Source: Edaphochlamys debaryana
Taxonomy: Eukaryota > Chlorophyta > Chlorophyceae > Chlamydomonadales
Assembly (NCBI GenBank): GCA_016858145.1
Contig: JAEHOE010000001.1
Location: forward strand, 62,001 to 126,000
Length of the DNA stretch: 64,000 nucleotides
Direction of reading: 5' to 3'
Part shown: positions 29,420 through 40,100 of the stretch, in pieces
Position numbering within the stretch: position 1 is the stretch's first letter
How the letters are laid out: every line of letters begins with the position of its first letter
Notes under the pieces: generated by a model
Seen by the model: only the letters and a program-made list of their open reading frames with translations
Database searches by the model: none
Told to the model about the DNA's origin: nothing
Position numbers and translations under genes: made by a program

Positions 29420-32150
29420 CTACGCCAGCTGCCTGCCGTACAGCCAGAAGTCGCGCACGCCGCCCGTGGTGCCATACAGCGCGGGCGCGGGCAGCAGCGC
29501 CGCCCTCCTCCCACTCCGCTCCCCCTTCCCCTCTCCCTCCGCCTCCCCCTCCGCCTTCCCCTCGTCCACCCCGCCCGCGCCCGCCTCTCCACGCAGCACC
29601 GCCGCCGTCTCCCGCATGCCACCCGCCGGGTCCCTCAGCACGAAGGCCAGGAAGTGGGGGTGCAGGCGCCCCGCCTGCGCCACAGCCGCGTGCACCGCCG
29701 CATTGTCCCGTGCCAAGACGCCTGCGCACACGCAGTTGAAGGTGTGGAGGTAGCACAGCAGCATCACCGCCACCACCTCCCCAGCTTCCTGCTCCTGCCC
29801 CTGCTCCTCCTCGCGCCCCTCGTGCACGCTGCTCGGCGGCTCGCGCAGCACCCACACGTTGCCCGCCTCCAGCTCGCGCCGCGTGAAGGCGCTGTCCAGG
29901 GGCCACACCTCGTAGCTGCGGGCGCGGGCAGGGGCACGGGCAAGGTAGAAGTGAGAAGTTAAGGTCAATAGCGGGATAGGAGGGGGGACTATTCAGGAGC
30001 ATGAAGGTCAACGAGGACAGAACGAGGCGTCAGTAGTGGGTCAGAAGAAGGCGATGGCGCATGTGGCACGCGTCAGGGCGTCAGAGCTAGGAAGCCACGG
30101 GCCGTGGACGACCGGCAGGGGTGCAAGAGGGCACAGCAGGTGGGCCCAGGCGCTAGGCCACTCACGGGAAGGGTAGCCACAGCAACGGCGCGAGGGACTC
30201 CACTGCCGCTGCGGACGCTCCATTGGCGTGACCGTTGGCGTGACCGTTAGCGTGGCAGTTAGCGTGACCGTTGGCGTGCCCGTTCCCGGTACTGCAGTCC
30301 GCAACGACCTGGACGCTCTGCTTGCCGTACCCCTTGGCGGCCGTGCCTGTGCCGTACAGCAGGCTGGCCACGGCTTCCCGCAGCTCCGCCTCCCCCTCGG
30401 CCCGGCGCCACAGCGGCAGCAGCGCCTGCGCCCGGGCGTCCCCCTCCAGGGCCTCGCGGGCGCCTGCACGCAGCGGTTGGGTTGGCACGGCACGTGACTG
30501 ACACTGGCACGGCACGTGACTGAGGAGGAATTTGATCTGAAGAGCAATGCACCCGGAGCCTTGGGGCGTGCTGGGCCGTACGGGGCTGTACGGCGTGCGC
30601 GTCACCCTACGCCCACCGAATGGCGGTAGGGGCCTGTAGGACCCCACCGAATCTGGCTCCTCCCGTCACGTGTCCTTGCCCCACGCACCTGGGATCCAGT
30701 CCAGCATGTGCGGGGCGCCGGCCGGCAGCCCTTCCCCCCGCACCCACCCCGCCGCCTCCTCGTATCGCTCCATCCACCCCGGCCCCGGCCACCCCTCTGA
30801 TTCCAGCAGGGGCCCCGCAAGCTGCCGCCCAATGATGCGCTGTGCCGCCGGATTGTAAGACGTCGTCACGGTGACTAATGTCGTGATCGGCGGGCGGTTG
30901 GTGTCATCTGTCGTACAGTTAGTGGTGTGGGTTTGGGCGGGCGGTGGGGCTGGGCTGGAGGTGGAGGTGGAGGTGTGGTGGCCGGGGTCGGCGGTGGAGG
31001 CGGGGGGCGGAGGAGGGGTGGGCGGGGGCGGGATGGCGTCGCGCCCACGAGCCAGGTGGACGGGCCCCTGGGTGCAGATGGCCTCCTGCAATGGGCGGTG
31101 AGCGGGGCCCCGGAGACAACCCGGTCAGGCATTGCTGCTGCGAGGGGCTACAATGCGCAGTTGCGCAGTGACGCTATGACGCCGCGTGACACAGCGCATG
31201 GCATCCCTCCACAACCCTTGCACCCAGATAGTCGGCCGTCAGCCGTCGGGCCCCTTCGCCCACGCGTCGGCTGCCGGCAGCCCCTCCCAGCATCAACCCT
31301 CCTGGCCCCTCCCCCTCCCGCCCCCTCCCGCCCGCCCCTCCCCCCGCCCGCGCACAAACGCACCATGAGGAAGTGGCCCAGGCCCCTGCGCCGCACGCCC
31401 TCGCGCACCCTCAGCCCGTACAGGAACACGGAGGACCCGCGCCGCTCGCCGCAGACTGGGGCGGGGGCGGGTGGGCGGGTGCCGATGTTCAGTTCAGTGC
31501 CAGCCAGGAATCGGGTTCATAGGGAACAGGGCTGTGCAGCGTTAAGCTGTTTCCCTAGCCAAAACATGCAAGGCAATTCCTCATCCACCAGGGCCACCAC
31601 AGAGCGGGAGCAGCGCGGAGACGGGTTGGTTGGGTGGCGGGTGTTTGGGCCAGTGCCACGCAGGCACAAAGCTGGCAAGGCGCAGCTTAGAGCTGGGTTC
31701 CCATTGGGTAAAGCACGGAGGGCAAAGCGCTTTGAGATCCCCGACTCACTGATGCCGTCTATGGAGCGCGGCCCCAGGCCCTCGCCCTCCTGCTCCGCCG
31801 CGGTCGGCTCCGCCGCCAGCACTAGCACCCCCGGGTCCGCGGCATAGTCGTGGATGCGGCGGGGCATGTAGTCCGTGCCGCCATCTGAGAGGTTGGGAAC
31901 AGGCGCAAGTGGCGAGGAGGTCTGACGACTGACGAGGTGTGGCGGCGCGTGGTCCGAAGGGGAGCGCGGGAGGGGGAGTGCGTGCAACACCCCACGCCGG
32001 TGCAAGCAACGGTCGCAGTTGACTCGACAGCCAGGTCGGTGTGGGCTCACAGACGTTGGCACAGATGTCCTGGAGGTCCGCGAGGTCGCGCGCCAGGTCG
32101 AAGGGCCTGATAATGTGTGATGCGCCAGAATCGACGATTTTGCGCTCCAT
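29420..32150 (-). CDS. GNAT N-acetyltransferase, NAT16 / histidine N-acetyltransferase-like (about 505 aa)
   Basis: Six exons join in phase from ATG to TAG: 32150-32051, 31884-31750, 31455-31364, 31085-30689, 30463-30166 and 29915-29420 (1518 coding bases). The N-terminus reads IIRPFDLARDLADL, then YGGTDYMPRRIHDY and a strand VLVLAAE. Exon 3 has LYGLRVREGVRRRGLGHFLM, where RRRGLG is the acetyl-CoA pyrophosphate-binding motif (Q/RxxGxG/A) of GNAT enzymes. The DY-P-R segment followed by this motif is the layout I know from vertebrate NAT16/HISAT-type proteins. The rest is a long C-terminal half with a Pro/Thr-rich insert encoded by exon 4 and an NGHA repeat in exon 5. It should transfer an acetyl group from acetyl-CoA to an amine; histidine as substrate is only a family-based guess. 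No targeting signal is evident. Confidence 0.72.
30223..30290 (-). repeat. 12-bp in-frame repeat encoding Asn-Gly-His-Ala
   Basis: Five to six copies of a 12-bp unit (plus strand GTGACCGTTGGC and variants) lie within exon 5 of the acetyltransferase gene and encode NGHANGHANCHANGHANGHA. Confidence 0.85.
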
Positions 32151-32845
32151 GGTCGCGACGGCGGCCGCAGCTGCCCCAGCGCTACCAAGTAAACTCAGGG
32201 ACAACCCGCGTGGTCGGCGAAGAATAACAGCGCTGGGCGGCAAACTAGAGGCGGAGGAGCTAGGGCAGCGCGAGCTTGGGTTCAAACGCGATAGGCGCTG
32301 CATCACAGCGTCATTCAAGGCGAATGCATTAGAAGTTCTGTGAGCAGAATGCACCGAAACATAGTCAGGTGTATGACCCTGCGGGTCGGGGAGGAGCCAC
32401 GTGGGTGCACGCAGTCGCTCTCCACGAAGGCCTAAGAAGACCCGGCATCCGTGCTCCCCCACGCCTCCTCCTCCTCGTGCTGCTCCCCCTCTCCTCCTCC
32501 TGCGGTAAGACCGTGACCCTCCCCCTACCACCAAGCTCCTGCCCTGCCTCTTCTCCACCGCCACCACCAAGCTCCAGGCCCCCTCCAGCATCATACAGAC
32601 TGCCGGCGTTGGCCCAGCACAGCGCAAGACCCTCCGTGAACCTCCCCCATCACTCAGCTGCTGCTCTCGACAGCATTGTGGCCGTTGCAGAACCGACCGA
32701 TACAGGGGAGGGAGCGAAAGGCTCCTCGCCTGCCTCCTCACCCCCCCCCCCATTTGCCTCCACTACCCCCCCAGCCCAACCCCCTTGCCCCCTCACGCCG
32801 CGACTAGCCCCTGCCCCCTCACGCCCCCCTTCCCCCCCTTCCCCC
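32151..32845. other. Intergenic region between acetyltransferase start and the long upstream gene
   Basis: Contains C-rich tracts (32735-32850) and no supported gene. It should carry the acetyltransferase promoter and the 3' end of the gene at 32846-39187. No TATA-like box was identified with confidence. Confidence 0.4.
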
Positions 32846-35800
32846 TCACGCCGCCATCAGTCCCTCCATGGCTGTGGCCAGCTGCAGCTGTAGCCGCACC
32901 GCCCCCGCCAGGGCCGCCTACAGGGGGTGGGGTGGGGGTGGGGTGGGGTGGGGTGGGGGAAAACGGGAGCAGGGAGCGGATGCAGCCTGAGCAAGAGGAG
33001 GACAGTGAACAGGAGTGGGTGAGGGAGAGGGAAACGCATTTCCGTGTAAAAGGGGGCGGACAGGCGAACGGAGGGGAGGGCAGCGAGGCCAGAAGCTGCA
33101 CGGCGACCGTGCAAGGCTCCCTCAGATCTGGAAGCATGCGCCCTGCCACGGACCCCTTCCTCACCTGGAGGTCCGCAGCGCTGCCCACGTGGGCCCCCGC
33201 CTGCACCGCCGCCTGCGCCCCCGCCTGCACCTCCGCCTGCACCCCCGCCTGCTGCCTCAGCAGCGCCCCTTCCAAGAGGGCCAGGGACGCCCCCACGGCC
33301 GCGTCCAGGGCGGCAGCGGCGGTGGCGGCCGCCTCCGCTGCGGCGGGTCGGAGGGGGTCGGGGGCGCGCACGGCCAGGCGCCGGCCGGCCTGAGGGGGCC
33401 GGGGGGGGGGGGGGGTCAGGAGTGGTGGGGTTGACGGCGGGAGTGGCGTGCTGTGTGTTGGTCTCAAGCGTACCCCCAAGCGTACCCCCAATCCGGCCAG
33501 CGACCACCTATGCCATGGCCCCTGCCCGGCCCCTTTCCCCGTGGGCCACCCACCTGACCACACCAGGCCGCCGCCGCCGCCTCCACCTGGTGCTGAGCCC
33601 AGTCCAGCGCCGCAGCCTCGGGCCAGCCCCCTCCGTGAACACCGCCGCCGCCGCCGCTGCCGCCCTCGCCGTCAAGACGCAGCTCAACGCCGCACCCGTG
33701 CGGGCCGTGCGGCGCCAGCGTCACCCAGCAGCCTCCGCCGCCACCTGCTGCCGCCGCCGCAGCAGCAGTAGGTGCCGCCCAGCGGAGGTGAACGGTCCTG
33801 CCGCGGCAGCTGACGGCGCCGCCAGTGACGTCACCAGCGGCCCGAGTGACGACGGCGCCGGGCAGCACAGACAGCTCCTGCAGCACGCCGCTGCAGAGGC
33901 CGTCATCAGCGCCGCCGCTGGCGCCGCCGCCGACGTCACCGCCGCCGCCGTACCAGCTGCCGTACGGCGCGCCACCCTGACGCAATCCTGAGCCTGGCGG
34001 CGGCGCTTCCGCCAATAGCAGCAAGCTGCGGCTTGGCGCTGAAAGGGCCGTCGGCGGCGAAGGCAGTGAGAGCGCCTCCTGCTCTCCCTCCGCCGCCGCT
34101 GCCGCCGCACTCACGGCTGCTACCTGAGCAGGGCCCACGCCCTTGAGGCGCGGCCCTGGCGGCGACAGCGTGTCGAACGGGTACGGATCGACGAGGTCGA
34201 GGCGGACCAGTACGGGTCCGACGTCCATCGTAGATACGAGCGTTTCTGTACCTGCGCCGCCGCCGCCGCCGCTGCCACCGCTACCGTGTACGACAGCGGC
34301 CGCCACCCGCACAACGACGCCCAGACGGAGAGCCCCTGCCTCCGCCGCCTTTGCCGGAGGGCTCGCGGGCCCCGCCCGCCTCCCGGCTGCACCCGGGCCC
34401 GTGGCTGGTCCTGCGGGACCGCCGCGGCGTGCTTCCTTCGCCTCCGCCTCCGCTTTCCCCGCCTCCGCTTTTCCCGCCTCCTCCTCCTCCTCCTCCTCCT
34501 CCTCACCCTCCTCCTCGCTCTCGCTCCGGTCATCGGAGCCAGCGTCAGAGCCGGGGGGGGACTCCAGCAGTCCGGGCGGGGGCCCGGGCGCAGTGGGGGG
34601 CTCCCCTGAAACCCGGTCGGCTGCGTGGGGAATGGGGGGCCGGGGAGGGGGGCAGCGCGAGTCAATTTGAGCGCCCCGGCCGTGAGTGGTGTAAACCGAG
34701 CTGGGCCTGGTAGGCTTATGCGGGGCTCACTGTGACTGGCAGCCAGCCGTTGCGAACGCCCATAGGCTGTCTGATGAAGGCGCGCATGGCCCGCGTTGCG
34801 TGCGGACGGACATGAGAAGGAACGCGACCTACCTGCGCTGTCGACTGCAGTGGCAGCCTCCGCCGAGAGCGCCGCCAGCGCCGCTAGGTCCGCCGCCGGC
34901 ACCGTCGCCTCCGCCGCCACCCGCCCCTGCGCCCGGTCAACCACCGCCCAGCGGCCTTGGAAGCTCGCCAGCGGAAGCGGCGGCCCGCCGCCACGGCCGC
35001 CGCCACGGCCGTACAGGAGCAGAGCCACGTCATCCAGCTGTAACTTGCCGCCAGCGCCGCCAGCGCTCACCCGAAGCTCGGCCTGCCGTACAAGGGAGGT
35101 CGCGGGGTGTGCGTTGAACGTGGGTTGTGGTGGTCTCGGCGAAGGGCACCAACGTTCCTCCCACTGCTACTCCATGCAGTAACGCCCAAGCGCATCTGTT
35201 CAAATACCCCTCTTTTCCCTGCCCAACCCCCAATCCCGCCCTCCTCAATTTCCCCCTTACACCCCAGCCGGTGCCCGCCCCCCCCCCCCGGCTCCTCTCC
35301 TCACCCTCAGCACCCAGTCAAACCCCACGCGCCGCTGACTCAGCGCCACCAGCTCCAGGACCAGGGCCTCCGCCGGGCCCGAGCCGCCTGGGCCTGGGCC
35401 CAGGCGGGCCCCGGCCTCCGCACCCTCAGGCCCAAGCAGCATGTCAAACAGCGCGCCCACGTCTGCACCAGACCGAGACGAGACGCGAGGGGCAATGTCC
35501 CCATCGCCACAATCTGCCACCACCATCCCCCCCTTGATGCCCGCCCCGATGTCCATTTCGTCCACTTCCTGCTGCCCACTCGAGTGCCGGGCCTGGGCCT
35601 GGGCCTGGGCCTGGGCCTGGGCCTGGGCCTCAGCAGCAAGTGGCGCAACAGGCCCGCTGGCCAAAGCGCACTCGAGCGCCTCCGCCGCAGCGGCGGCGGG
35701 GCCAAGCCTGGCGGCGGCGCGGGGCGGCCTGGCGGCGGCGGCGGCGGCGGAGCAGCCGGCCGCGCCGCCGCGGCGCTGCCCCGCCTCCGCCAGCGCTGCC

Positions 35801-38800
35801 TCGGCGGCGGAGGTGAGGGCGGCCATGCGGGAGAGGCGCGCGCGGCCGTCGTGGGCGGCCTGGAGGCCTGGGGCCGGGGTTGAGGGCGTGGGGTTGGGGG
35901 TCAGCAGAAGCGTAAGGCTCTCCCGAAGGCCCCGACTGGACGCGCACACAGCCACACACGCGTAGCCGGCTTAGGCCCGGCCGGCCTTCTGCCGGGCCTA
36001 TGTTTCCCTGGCCTAAACGAGGAGCCCTTGACGCATGCATACGGTACCCACGCACCCGCGTCCCAGCGCCGGGCCATGTGCGCCAACACCTGGGCCATAC
36101 CCGCGCCCTCGGCGGCCCCCCCGCCCCCGTCCGCCTCCTGGCGCCGCTCTCCTGCACGCGCCCCTGCGCCCGCCATTGCGCCCGCCACCCCGTCCGCCGC
36201 CCCGTCCGACTCAGCAGCGCGGCTGCTGTGGATGGGTGCGTGCATGAGGACGCGTGCGGCGCCGGAGGCGAGGCCGAGGCGGGTGGTGGGCGGCAGCTCC
36301 GGTGGCGCTTGCCCCGGCTGAGAGTGGGGGAGGAGCAGCTGGGGCGGCAGAGGCTGCACCTGTGGGGTTGTACCGTAAGGGTGAGGTAGGAGCGGGAGGA
36401 GGGGTTGGGCGTCGGCTAAGAGTCTCGTCCCTGGTCGTCCGGCTGCAAAAGCACATCATGCAGGCATGTACAATGAGGCTGGCCCGTCACCTCCCTCCAG
36501 CTGCCCGCACCCCCTCAGCCCGCACGCACCGCCGCCGGCAGCACCAGAGCGCGCCGCCAGGGCCCCAGCGGCAGCGGCCCCAAGGCAGCGTACGGCAGTC
36601 GCCGCCGCCGCTGCTGCCGGCAGCCGCTACCGCCTTCTCGTACTCCGACACCGTTGCCGTTCGGCCACCGGCCGTCCCGCCCGTCCTCGCTCCCGCTGCC
36701 GCTGCCGCCGTCGCTGTCGCTACCAGCCTGGTGCCGCCGCCGCTGGGTGCTGAGCTGGCGGCGCCGCCACTGGCTTGGCTGGGGTCCACCGCCGCCTCCG
36801 CCTCCGCCGCCGTCAGCGTCTGGGTCCCCGTCACTTATAGCCTCCGCCATCTCAGCGTTGCCGTCGCTATCGTCACCTCCGTCGCCGCCGCCGCCGCCAC
36901 CGGTGATGGGAATCGACTCAGCCGTGTCCGCCTGCACAATGACTGCCGCCATCTGCGCCGTCACGCCGCTGCCCAGGTCGACGTCGCCGGCGGCGGCGGC
37001 GCAGCCAGGCCCCGGCGGCGGCGCCGCCTCCGTCACCGCCGCCAGCGCCAGGGTCACTGCCGACGGCAGCGGCGCCGCCAGCAGCGCCTCTGCGCCGCGC
37101 ACAACCAGCAACCGCTGCAGGCCCCACGCGCCGCCATCGGCCGTACATCGGCGTACGGCACTCAGAGCTCCGACCCTCGTACTGTGCCGTACCACCGCGA
37201 CGACCACGAGGCTGCGTGCTGCGTCGCCGCACAGCACGCCGGCGAACGCGTAGGGCCTGGTGCTGGCGGTTCCAGATCTAGCCCCGAGCTGATGGGATCC
37301 ACATCCAAGCCCCCCGTTATCTTCCAGGATCCCAGTTGCTGCCGCCGCCATCTCCGCGTTCTGGCTACCGCCGCCGTCGCCGTCACGCCCGCCGCCGCTG
37401 GTGTCAGCTCCGCCTCTGTAAGCTCCGTCAAGGTCGGTTGAGGTGGGGAGGGGGGCCAGGCCGGACAGCAGGGGCTGAAGCGCCGTGACTGGGCCTGCGG
37501 TTTGATGGGAGGAGCGGGCTTTGGCGGGGAGTGGGCATAGCGTGGCGGCGCCGTGGGCCCGCGGGGCTATGTGCGGCCCAGCTTCAAAGTGCAGAGTCCT
37601 GGCGAAGAGAGCAGGTGCCTACCCCTAGCAGGGCGAGCACGCCTGCGATGCCCTCCAGTCAAGGCCCCCCCAGTCGATGACCAAGCCGACACTCCGCCCA
37701 CCTGGCATCCGGGCCTCTGGGGCCTGGGCCTGGGCCTGGCTGCCCCGCCTCCCGGCATTGCAGCCGCCGTGAGCTCCAGCGCCGGTGCCAGTGAAGCACT
37801 CCGGCGACAGCAGGCGCAGCCGTCCGCTGCCAAAGCCCACCAGGACCGGCGGCAAGGCAGAGGTGTTTTCGTCGTCGTCGGCGGCGGTGGTGGAGGCGGC
37901 GGCGGTGGTGGAGGCGGCGGCGGTGGTCGAGGCCAGGCGCTGGAGCCGCCCCTGACGGCGCCGCGGCGGCGGCAGCAGTGGACAACTGGCGGCGGCGCGC
38001 TCCGGCAAGGGCGCCAGGAGGACGGCGTCGGCGGAGGCGGACGTGACGGCGCCGCCGGCGCCGCCAGGGCCCGCCGCTGGCGGCTGTCGCAGAACCAGCC
38101 GCAGCAGTCCTGCGGCCCGCTGGCCCTTTGCCTCCGCCTCGCCCTCGTCCTCAACCATGGCATCCTCGCCCTTACCGTCATGATCCCCTGCGTACCGGCC
38201 CTGCCCCTTGCCAGCGGCCTTGCCGCCGCCGTCGGCCCCATTCCCCGCCGCCGGCCCCACGGCCAGATCCAAGACCACGCCGTCAGCGCCGACGCAGCAG
38301 CACGACAGCACCACAACGCTGCCCGCTTGCCCGCCGCCGCCAGCACCCGCCTCCGCTGCCGCCGCCGCCGCCGCCGCCGTCAGGTCTAGGTCCAGGCAGT
38401 GGAGCCGGCCTGGGGTCCCCGAGCGGCCTTCCAGGCACTTCGGCTCCGCGCCTGGCATGTGGTTAGGCATGTGGTTAGGCATGTGGTTAGCCGCAGCCTC
38501 GGCCTCCGATGGCCCCAGTGCTGCGCTGAAGCCGAGCAGCAGCAGGCGGGTTGGCCCCGCCTGGAGGGCCGCCCAGGGGCCCCCACAGGCTGCCAGGCAG
38601 CAAGGGCCCAGCGGGTGCCCCGCGGTTGATGGAGCCGCGCGTGAGGGTGCGACTGGGGCGCCCCGGCTGTGGGGTGGGCTGGTGTGTGGAAACGGGGAAG
38701 GGACCGGGAGGTGTGCTAGTAGCTGGAGGGAGAGGCTCGACGGGCGGGGAGAGGCTGAAGATGCGTCGAGGCATCGGCCCAGCTGGACGGTCCAGAGGTT

Positions 38801-39187
38801 GACGAGCTGCTGGCCGTCGGAGCCGCGAGACTTGGTGAGGATGACGGACTGTGGGCTGCCGCAGCTGTTTCTCAATCGCGAGCGCGACGAAGCGGTTCCC
38901 GCGGAAAGGACCGTGTGCCCTGACGGCAGGCTGGCAGAGGCGCACGGGCCAAGGATCCCAGGCCCTTGCCCACCAGATCGCGCCCCAACGCTGCTATCTT
39001 GTTCGTGGATGAGAGGGAAAGCGCCGACGAGCCAGCGCTCGCCCAAAGGCGCGGCATCGCCGCGACCGGTCGCGCAGCGCGCCTGCAGAACCCCGCAGCC
39101 AGTTGGCTCAAGCCATGAGAGAGTTAAGTCGGTGCTATTCTTGAGTGGCTGGCCAAAGGAACGCTGCGCCAAGCTAGCTTCGCGCAT
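32846..39187 (-). CDS. Very long protein with beta-propeller-like, coiled-coil and beta-rich parts (up to about 1638 aa), unrecognised
   Basis: Eight exons were assembled: 39187-37702, 37494-36530, 36359-36056, 35867-35305, 35082-34833, 34605-33554, 33389-33165 and 32917-32846 (TGA). All seven junctions keep phase and have GT-AG ends. The ATG at 39187 and the first 150 residues are uncertain because two frames look plausible there. The first half has repeated beta-strand patterns (RLLLLGFSAAL, VVVLSCCCVGADG, VLVGFGSGRLRLL, YAFAGVLCGD) like a beta-propeller. A helical, Ala/Arg-rich stretch follows (HDGRARLSRMAALTSAAEAAL), then a beta-rich block (DWVLRAELRVSAGG, LDDVALLLYG) and a helical C-terminus. 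This order recalls FAAP100/FANCB and BBS-type scaffolds, but I cannot confirm either. Gly-, Ala- and Glu-rich inserts are abundant. Confidence 0.55.
35587..35632 (-). repeat. GGGCCT hexanucleotide array encoding (Ala-Gln)n
   Basis: About seven copies of a 6-bp unit within an exon of the long gene, coding for an alternating Ala-Gln tract. Same-period arrays elsewhere in this gene encode NHMP repeats (38457-38492, 12-bp unit). Confidence 0.8.
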
Positions 39188-39276
39188 CGCGGGTGCGCAA
39201 CTGCTCGCGTACGTCGTTCAAGAAGAAGCCAATATAATGGTAAACTTGTTCAGCTTCGCTGTGAAGTGCACTAGCT

Positions 39277-39820
39277 GAGCTTCGGCAGGACGCCTCGTTC
39301 CCGCGCTCGGCCAAGCGCACGAACCCAGAGCCCCGAGCCCCCCGTCATTTCCCAGAACCCCCCTCTACCACCAATTCACCCAAGGACCCCTTGGCTCGCA
39401 TACTCGCGCAAGCTCCAGGCTCGTCAGAATACGTCACAGAGCTCGTTATAGAGTCGGACGCACCAGCGCGAGGTGCAGGGAGGTGCCGCTCCATATCGCT
39501 TGGCGGGCATCAAACGATGCCCATTCAGTGCTGAACGCGTCACATCCTGCTTGCGGTCATCAGTTCTCAATCCTTGGACCCCCTCGCGCGGCATCGATTT
39601 AGGCACGTGCATTCGCCCCTGCCTCCATGCCTGCTGGCGCGGGCTTGGCCACGTTCGCCAGGCCCATCATCAAGAACCTCCACACCATACTGCCATCGGT
39701 CCATCCGGGTAGGGTACCGTCCTTGCCCTCCATGCCCGTTACCCTTTCGGTCCACAAAACTTGTCCTTAAATGCACATGTCTTGCGTGATCTGATGCGTT
39801 GAGTTCACTGCCCGCCTTCC
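39277..39820. repeat. Dispersed repeat, copy 1 (about 540 bp)
   Basis: Matches 45363-45890 in the same orientation from GAGCTTCGGCAGGA through GAGTTCACTGCCCGCCTTCC, at roughly 80-85% by eye with indels. The two copies bracket the patatin gene. Confidence 0.75.
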
Positions 39821-40100
39821 CCCCATCTTGGGGGACTGGAATCGTTGGCCGCAAGCAGGATCTGCAACGCATCTCGCGCCCTCGCGACGGGTTCGGCACG
39901 CATTTAGACCGACAGTACGCTGGGTGGCATGCCAAGGGCTCGCGCCGGCACTCCAAACCTTTGCCTGGGAGTTGCTATGCCGCCGCCGTCAACCCTTCAC
40001 CGCCACCGTCGACCCTTCGCCGCCGCCGTCGACCCCACCGGATCGACATTGCCACCCGCCCTCCTCATACCGTGCCTTGCCTCCCCTTGCGTCGTCCCGA

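Noticed and set aside
30927..31847. 306-codon plus-strand frame
   Set aside because: Opposite exons 2-4 of the acetyltransferase gene, where the minus strand carries the GNAT motif and matching splice sites.
36254..37441. 395-codon plus-strand frame
   Set aside because: It lies opposite phase-consistent exons of the minus-strand long gene and consists of Arg/Ala/Pro strings produced by GC-rich sequence.
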